DNA of 8,208 nucleotides, from assembly GCA_038212375.1 (NCBI GenBank), contig JBBQUO010000026.1, positions 1 to 8,208 of the forward strand, in the 5' to 3' direction. Shown in pieces: positions 4,451-8,208 of the stretch. Below the pieces are notes generated by a model. The model saw only the letters and a program-made list of their open reading frames with translations. It was not told the DNA's origin and did no database searches. The position numbers and the translations under genes are program-made. The number at the start of each line of letters is the position of its first letter. The stretch's first letter is position 1. The stretch comes from JBGTNQ01 sp038212375 (GTDB lineage: Bacteria; Patescibacteriota; Minisyncoccia; Phycocordibacterales; Zambryskibacteraceae).

Positions 4451-5617
4451 ATGCCAGAATCTTTTTCTCGGGTTCTCAAACATATTGGGTCAAAAAGCAC
4501 ATCCTTTCAGCATGTGGATTTTGTGCTGCTTATTTCAACACTACTCATTTCAGCTGCAGGTCTTGTGACGATGAATTCTTTTTTAGGGCAAAGCTATCAT
4601 TTTGAAAGACAGTTTGTATGGCTCATGATTTCCTTTTTAGTATTTCTCTGTGCGAGTGTCATAGACTGGCATTTTTTGAGAACTACAAAAGTAGTGACGA
4701 CACTTTTTGTTGGTTCGTGTGCGGTACTCAGCTTACTTTTTATATTAGGGCATGTCGCAAAAGGAGCCCAGAGCTGGTTTAGTTTTGGAGGATTTTCTTT
4801 TCAACCTTCAGACCCAGTGAAGCTCGTGCTTATTATTATCCTTTCAAAATATTTTTCGCGAAGGCATGTTGAGATCGCTCATATCCGTCACATTTTGGTA
4901 TCTGGTGCATATGCATTTGTACTATTTCTTCTCGTACTCTTACAACCAGACTTTGGATCCGCGGTCATTCTTTTTGGAGTTTGGTTTGGGATGGTGCTCG
5001 TTTCGGGAATTTCCAAAAAACATTTACTTGCAGTGTTTGCGGTAGGGCTTATTTCGTTTGTCTTTTTGTGGGGTTTTGTATTCAAGGTATATCAAAAAGA
5101 GCGTATTATGAATTTTATCCATCCTCTTACCGATATCAGAGGTACGGGTTATAACGCATATCAATCTACAATTGCAGTAGGTTCCGGAAGAATACTTGGG
5201 AAGGGAGTAGGGTACGGAACTCAGTCAAAACTCCAATTTCTTCCAGAGTATCAGACTGATTTTATTTTTGCAGCATTTGCTGAAGAATGGGGATTTGTCG
5301 GTGCTGCACTTCTGTTTATTCTCTATGGAATTTTGATATGGAGAATCCTTGTAAATGCATTTCGTGGTGCTAGTAATTTTGAGACACTATTTGGTCTTGG
5401 TATTGCTATATTGTTTATCGTCCACATTATCATTCATATTGGAATGAATATTGGACTCCTTCCTGTTACGGGAACTACGGTACCACTTATGAGCTATGGT
5501 GGGAGTCATTTGGTCACTGAGTTTCTTGGTCTCGGAATACTTATGGGGATGCGCAGGTATGCAAGACCGGTAGAGCGATCGAGTGGATATCATGAAATAT
5601 CAGGTATTGATTTATAA
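4451..5617 (+). CDS. rodA: RodA/FtsW-family (SEDS) peptidoglycan glycosyltransferase
   Basis: This 388-aa polytopic membrane protein belongs to the SEDS family, which polymerises lipid II into glycan strands with a partner class B PBP. Family motifs are in order: G-A-Q-S-W with Q-P-S-D at 118-121, L-Q-P-D-F-G-S at 164-170, R-G-T-G-Y-N-A-Y-Q-S-x-I-A-V-G-S-G at 230-246, L-P-E-Y-Q-T-D-F-I-F at 264-273, and P-V-T-G-x3-P-x-M-S-Y-G-G-S at 338-352. D270 corresponds to the Asp essential in RodA enzymes. The S-Y-G-G-S and T-D-F-I-F forms and the length favour RodA (elongation) over FtsW, though the two are hard to separate. The usual Q-P-S-E motif reads Q-P-S-D. Neither the PBP2 partner nor mre genes are in the window. 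The start is the first ATG, placed by the leaderless promoter. Confidence 0.95.
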   Translation: MPESFSRVLKHIGSKSTSFQHVDFVLLISTLLISAAGLVTMNSFLGQSYHFERQFVWLMISFLVFLCASVIDWHFLRTTKVVTTLFVGSCAVLSLLFILGHVAKGAQSWFSFGGFSFQPSDPVKLVLIIILSKYFSRRHVEIAHIRHILVSGAYAFVLFLLVLLQPDFGSAVILFGVWFGMVLVSGISKKHLLAVFAVGLISFVFLWGFVFKVYQKERIMNFIHPLTDIRGTGYNAYQSTIAVGSGRILGKGVGYGTQSKLQFLPEYQTDFIFAAFAEEWGFVGAALLFILYGILIWRILVNAFRGASNFETLFGLGIAILFIVHIIIHIGMNIGLLPVTGTTVPLMSYGGSHLVTEFLGLGILMGMRRYARPVERSSGYHEISGIDL

Positions 5618-5642
5618 CACCAAACTTAATTTTTTTAAAGAA

Positions 5643-5672
5643 AATCCCTAAGACTAACTAGTCTCAGGGATT
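5643..5672 (-). terminator. Terminator of the minus-strand genes
   Basis: AATCCCT (5643-5649) pairs with AGGGATT (5666-5672), and inside it AGACT pairs with AGTCT after one mismatch. On the minus strand the hairpin is followed by TTTTCTTT, fitting rho-independent termination; on the plus strand no T run follows. It lies between convergent genes, so it may partly serve rodA as well. The last codons and stop of the Cys-rich gene lie inside the hairpin. Confidence 0.8.
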
Positions 5673-5833
5673 GATTCGCACATTGAGGTGCAGTTTTCTT
5701 GGTGCATTTGTATGTATCGAAATTTGATGTTTCTTTTGCACTTACTACATGTCGCGCAACATGGACGAACATGCATCATTTTCCCTCCGCAGTGACAGCT
5801 GCACACACAGATCTCTTCGCTTACGATATTCAT
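5654..5833 (-). CDS. Small Cys-rich protein (59 aa), probably metal-binding
   Basis: I do not recognise a named family. The 59-aa product has ten Cys in the order C9-x-C-x-C-H-C-G-G, then H21-x3-C25-C26-x2-C29-x2-C32, then C48 and C52. Regular C-x-C and C-x2-C pairs with nearby His suggest a zinc ribbon or another metal site. It has no signal peptide or membrane segment, so the Cys are probably metal ligands in the cytoplasm. The frame is open further upstream to a GTG at 5887, but ATG 5833 is chosen because AAGGA lies 7 nt before it and the Cys core follows directly. It starts 53 nt after the GT4 stop and may share its transcript. Its stop codon lies within the terminator hairpin. The dense Cys pattern argues that it is a real gene. 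Confidence 0.7.
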   Translation of the reverse strand: MNIVSEEICVCSCHCGGKMMHVRPCCATCSKCKRNIKFRYIQMHQENCTSMCESIPETS

Positions 5834-5886
5834 TGGGGCATCCTTGCTAGGGAAAAGAACAAATAACCTCAGGCTATACTGCCACA

Positions 5887-7026
5887 CTATACAATGATTC
5901 GCAAGTATCTTTCCATCATTGTTTCAAGATTAAATTCGGTACGAACTTCTTCTCCGAGTCTTGTCCCAAGGTCTCTGCGTAACTCGGTGTTTGTAACCAA
6001 ACGATCTAAAGCGTGGCTAAGAATATCAGTTTTTTCAGGATCAATCAGAAGACCCGATTCTTCGTTTGTGATAATTTCTGGAATCCCTCCTACCCAACTT
6101 GCAACAACAGGAAGATTTGCAAGACCAGCTTCGAGGAGTGCATAGGGAAACGCTTCGCTTCGTGAGGTGAGTGTAAATATATCTAATGCATTCAAATATC
6201 TTTTTGCATCTGGGATAAAACCTGTAAAAACAACGCGATCTGAAATAGAAAGTTCTTCTGCTAGCAGGGCAAGGTGTTCTTTTTCATCACCACTTCCTAC
6301 AATGACCAGCCCCACATCTACATACTGTGGCGCTAAGACTGCAAATGCCTTGAGTAATAAATCGATCCCTTTTACGGTATGAAGTTCAGATAGAGTTCCT
6401 ATCCAGATTTTACGATCGAGATTTGGTGCGAGAACTTTTCTCGCTTCGCTTTGTGGAATTAAAGGGAATACTTCAACCCCGTTATACATAACAGTAATCT
6501 TCTTCTTAAGAAACGGCATCCAGTTTATTTGATCTGCAGTACGCCTCGATACTGCAATGGTTTTATCAGAAAGAATTATGATCCACCAATACACTTTGAA
6601 AAATAGCATTTTTACCAAAAACGATCTGTCTTCATTCGTTGCCCAGCCGTGTCCGGTGAAGATAGTTTTTAGCGGATAGCTTTTAGATATGAGCTTAATA
6701 ACACTGACTGCGAGAATTCCCAAGATTCCTGCCTTTGAGCTATTGAGGTGAACAACATCAGGATGCTCCTTGTGGAGAATACGAATAAGCGAAATCAGCG
6801 CAAGAAAGTCAGATAGAGGACCAATATCACGCTTGAGATTGGGTATGAAGATATTCCGAATGCCAGCCGAATTCAACTTTTCTCCAAGTGAAGATCCTTC
6901 ACCAAACACAACTACAGGATCAAACTGGTCTTTTGGCAGATGAGTTGCAAGATCAAATATATAGCGTTGGGCACCGCCGAAGTTACCTTTTGTGATGACA
7001 TATAAAACTTTTTTTCGAATATTCAC
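5887..7026 (-). CDS. GT4-family glycosyltransferase (GT-B fold)
   Basis: This 379-aa enzyme transfers a sugar from a nucleotide-sugar to a glycan or lipid acceptor, with retention of configuration typical of GT4. The N-terminal acceptor domain starts with the loop G-N-F-G-G-A-Q-R-Y (14-22), and has H-L-N-S-S-K-A-G (93-100) and G-H-G-W (125-128). The C-terminal donor domain has I-G-T-L-S-E-L-H-T-V-K-G (209-220), I-V-G-S-G (242-246), the signature E291-x7-E299, and G-G-I-P-E-I-I (313-319). Length is normal and it lacks a membrane anchor. Donor and acceptor cannot be told; the nearby sugar-phosphotransferase-like gene suggests surface glycan assembly. The start is GTG with no Shine-Dalgarno sequence; a TATAGT box at 7045-7040 suggests a very short leader. 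Its stop lies 53 nt before the Cys-rich gene. Confidence 0.93.
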   Translation of the reverse strand: MNIRKKVLYVITKGNFGGAQRYIFDLATHLPKDQFDPVVVFGEGSSLGEKLNSAGIRNIFIPNLKRDIGPLSDFLALISLIRILHKEHPDVVHLNSSKAGILGILAVSVIKLISKSYPLKTIFTGHGWATNEDRSFLVKMLFFKVYWWIIILSDKTIAVSRRTADQINWMPFLKKKITVMYNGVEVFPLIPQSEARKVLAPNLDRKIWIGTLSELHTVKGIDLLLKAFAVLAPQYVDVGLVIVGSGDEKEHLALLAEELSISDRVVFTGFIPDAKRYLNALDIFTLTSRSEAFPYALLEAGLANLPVVASWVGGIPEIITNEESGLLIDPEKTDILSHALDRLVTNTELRRDLGTRLGEEVRTEFNLETMMERYLRIIV

Positions 7027-7039
7027 TAAGTTTAAAGTT

Positions 7040-7045
7040 ACTATA
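7040..7045 (-). promoter_or_regulatory. Possible -10 box of the GT4 gene
   Basis: TATAGT on the minus strand lies 13 nt before the GTG start, in the 44-nt gap after the DoxX-like gene. Transcription from it would give a leader of roughly 7 nt. No clear -35 box is seen, so the gene may instead be read through from upstream. Confidence 0.4.
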
Positions 7046-7070
7046 CTCAGCTATTATCTGCTATCCTTCC

Positions 7071-7535
7071 TTACCCATTTTTATGATCCTCGTGCATCGG
7101 TTTAAGATGCGATGCCACCGCAATAGCAAGAGCGACAATGACAACGTTCTTAATAATATACTGACCCTCAAGAGTTGGTACAAATGGAGCTTGCCAAGTT
7201 GATGCACTAAGAAAAAAGAGCGGAAGGGTAGTCATGAGCATGTGAGGGATAAGGAGTGCGATCGCTAGTCGTTCTAGATTTGGAATCAAAAAAGTAATAC
7301 CAATAATCATTTCGTATATTCCAAATAAGACAATAAATTGATCGAACGTAATAAACGGAAGGGTCTTATGTAGGAGATCAGATACAAGGGGATTAGCAGG
7401 ACTTGTACCAAACACTTTTAGTATCCCAAACCAAAAAAAGACGATAAAAATCGCAGTATGTGCGATCGGCATACTAATTTTTCGAAGAAATTCGATGATT
7501 GCCTTATCGAGAGATACCATGTTTTGTATGTTCAT
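7071..7535 (-). CDS. DoxX-like integral membrane protein
   Basis: This 154-aa protein has four predicted membrane segments (about 22-42, 68-85, 88-108 and 128-143), the layout of DoxX and related DUF417/YkgB proteins. Supporting family features are the W-F-G-I-L-K-V segment at the end of helix 1 (35-41), a Glu in helix 2 (E75, in G-I-Y-E), H98 in P-H-M-L, and E-G-Q-Y-I-I-K-N at the start of helix 4 (123-130). DoxX relatives are linked to quinone or thiol redox and oxidative stress, but the role here is unknown. The reading frame is open to an upstream ATG at 7571. ATG 7535 is preferred because a -35/-10 pair (7571-7543) lies upstream and puts the transcription start exactly on it. It is the first gene of the minus-strand group. 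Confidence 0.8.
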   Translation of the reverse strand: MNIQNMVSLDKAIIEFLRKISMPIAHTAIFIVFFWFGILKVFGTSPANPLVSDLLHKTLPFITFDQFIVLFGIYEMIIGITFLIPNLERLAIALLIPHMLMTTLPLFFLSASTWQAPFVPTLEGQYIIKNVVIVALAIAVASHLKPMHEDHKNG

Positions 7536-7542
7536 ACTAGAC

Positions 7543-7571
7543 ATTGTATCTTTCATGAGCCAAGTGGGCAA
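7543..7571 (-). promoter_or_regulatory. Promoter of the DoxX-like gene (leaderless)
   Basis: On the minus strand, -35 TTGCCC (7571-7566) and -10 TACAAT (7548-7543) are 17 bp apart. The -10 is followed by 7 nt and then ATG 7535, so the mRNA would begin at the start codon. This decides the start against the upstream in-frame ATGs, which lie inside the promoter. Confidence 0.65.
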
Positions 7572-7583
7572 CGAACTTCTTAG

Positions 7584-7611
7584 TTGAAAAAACCCTTATT
7601 TTCTATAGTAT
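7584..7611 (+). promoter_or_regulatory. Probable promoter of the sugar-transferase-like gene
   Basis: -35 TTGAAA (7584-7589) is followed by overlapping -10 candidates TATAGT (7604-7609) and TAGTAT (7606-7611, 16-bp spacer). The ATG is 9-11 nt further on and lacks a Shine-Dalgarno sequence. It lies back to back with the DoxX promoter, so the pair is divergent. Confidence 0.5.
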
Positions 7612-7620
7612 TAGCCCAAT

Positions 7621-8208
7621 ATGACACCTCTGAATAAAAAAGAATCACTCGTGCTCCTTGTCGGAGATCTTCTGGTTTTTTACATTGCGCTCTATCTCAT
7701 GCTTTGCTTGAGATATCTAGAAATTCCAAACAACGAACTCGTATTACTCCACGTGCCACCCTTTACCGTATTATTTATCATCTGGATCGGTTTCTTTTTT
7801 ATCGCGGGACTGTATGAAAAACATACTCTCATATTGAAGTCACGTATCGGCGGTATTATTTTGAATGCTGAAATTGCCAACTCACTTCTTGCAGTTCTGT
7901 TTTTCTACTTCATTCCATATTTCGGAATTACTCCAAAGACTAATCTTTTTCTTGATCTCGTACTCTCATTCATTCTTATTATTCTCTGGAGACTTCAGAT
8001 TTTTCCATCTCTAGAAAAAGGTACAAAAGAAAATGCTGTACTAATCGGTAGCGGCAGAGAAATGCAAGAGCTTCGTGAAGAGGTGAACAATAATCCTCGG
8101 TATGACTTGTGTTTTACCTCACTAATCGATCTTGATACAACTTCTGAGATTGATTTTGAAAAAGAAATTCTCGAGCATATGTGTACTAAAGATGTGTTTG
8201 TTATCGCT
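7621..8208 (+). CDS. N-terminal part of a polyprenyl sugar phosphotransferase-like membrane protein (partial)
   Basis: The frame is open for 196 codons and leaves the window. The visible part has membrane segments at about 9-30, 45-64, 82-102 and 109-125, with G-D (15-16) in the first and G-L-Y-E (63-66) after the second. A soluble Rossmann-like segment follows: A-V-L-I-G-S-G-R-E-M-Q-E-L (139-151). This is the N-terminal layout (CoA_binding_3-like, PF13727) of large WbaP-type enzymes that move a sugar-phosphate from UDP-sugar to undecaprenyl phosphate, the first step of surface polysaccharide synthesis. The same N-terminal layout occurs in CapD/WbpM-type nucleotide-sugar dehydratases, so the catalytic half, outside the window, is needed to decide. 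A GT4 enzyme nearby on the other strand fits a glycan locus. Confidence 0.75.
   Translation, partial: MTPLNKKESLVLLVGDLLVFYIALYLMLCLRYLEIPNNELVLLHVPPFTVLFIIWIGFFFIAGLYEKHTLILKSRIGGIILNAEIANSLLAVLFFYFIPYFGITPKTNLFLDLVLSFILIILWRLQIFPSLEKGTKENAVLIGSGREMQELREEVNNNPRYDLCFTSLIDLDTTSEIDFEKEILEHMCTKDVFVIA

Noticed and set aside
5834..5887. GTG start at 5887 for the Cys-rich protein
   Set aside because: The added 18 residues precede the good AAGGA site, which lies in front of ATG 5833.
5894..6382. Plus-strand open frames inside the glycosyltransferase gene
   Set aside because: They are antisense shadows of a strongly conserved GT4 coding sequence.
7535..7571. Upstream start (MPTWLMKDTM...) for the DoxX-like gene
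   Set aside because: These codons overlap the -35 and -10 boxes that point to ATG 7535, and no Shine-Dalgarno sequence supports the longer form.

Overview
The window looks like a small-genome, AT-rich bacterium, most likely a member of the Candidate Phyla Radiation (Patescibacteria, possibly Parcubacteria). The evidence is indirect: a 23S rRNA gene split by group I introns, tRNAs without an encoded CCA end, many apparently leaderless genes, and a short envelope protein carrying a C-x-D-G-x-x-N-G / D-C-G-G-x-C motif. No marker in the window settles the lineage.

Bases 1-2066 are the 3' part of a plus-strand rRNA operon. The window opens in the C-terminal end of a LAGLIDADG homing endonuclease inside a group I intron. 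That intron ends at 275, at the site equivalent to E. coli 23S position 1951. The 23S exon 276-917 matches E. coli 1952-2593 in length exactly. A second, ORF-less group I intron (918-1246) sits at position 2593, the site used by the I-CreI intron, and the last exon runs to about 1541. Two tRNA-like genes follow, enclosed in an 18-bp inverted repeat, then a complete 5S rRNA with its processing stem and a rho-independent terminator.

Bases 2067-2556 have no convincing protein gene. They hold the strangest object in the window: four pieces of the 5S rRNA sequence, in order and nearly perfectly conserved (68 of 69 aligned bases), separated by three structured inserts of 81-92 nt and partly bracketed by a long-range inverted repeat.

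Bases 2557-5617 carry three plus-strand genes. They are a basic 99-aa protein of unknown function with its own promoter and terminator, a membrane-anchored von Willebrand factor A protein, and a RodA/FtsW-type (SEDS) peptidoglycan glycosyltransferase.

Bases 5643-7571 are a probable minus-strand group: a DoxX-like membrane protein, a GT4 glycosyltransferase, and a small Cys-rich protein whose last codons run into a terminator hairpin. Divergent from it at 7621 begins a membrane protein resembling the N-terminal part of a polyprenyl-phosphate sugar phosphotransferase, cut by the window end. The right half is therefore mainly cell-envelope genes (wall elongation, glycan assembly). In several of them a -10 box lies 6-13 nt before the start codon with no Shine-Dalgarno sequence.
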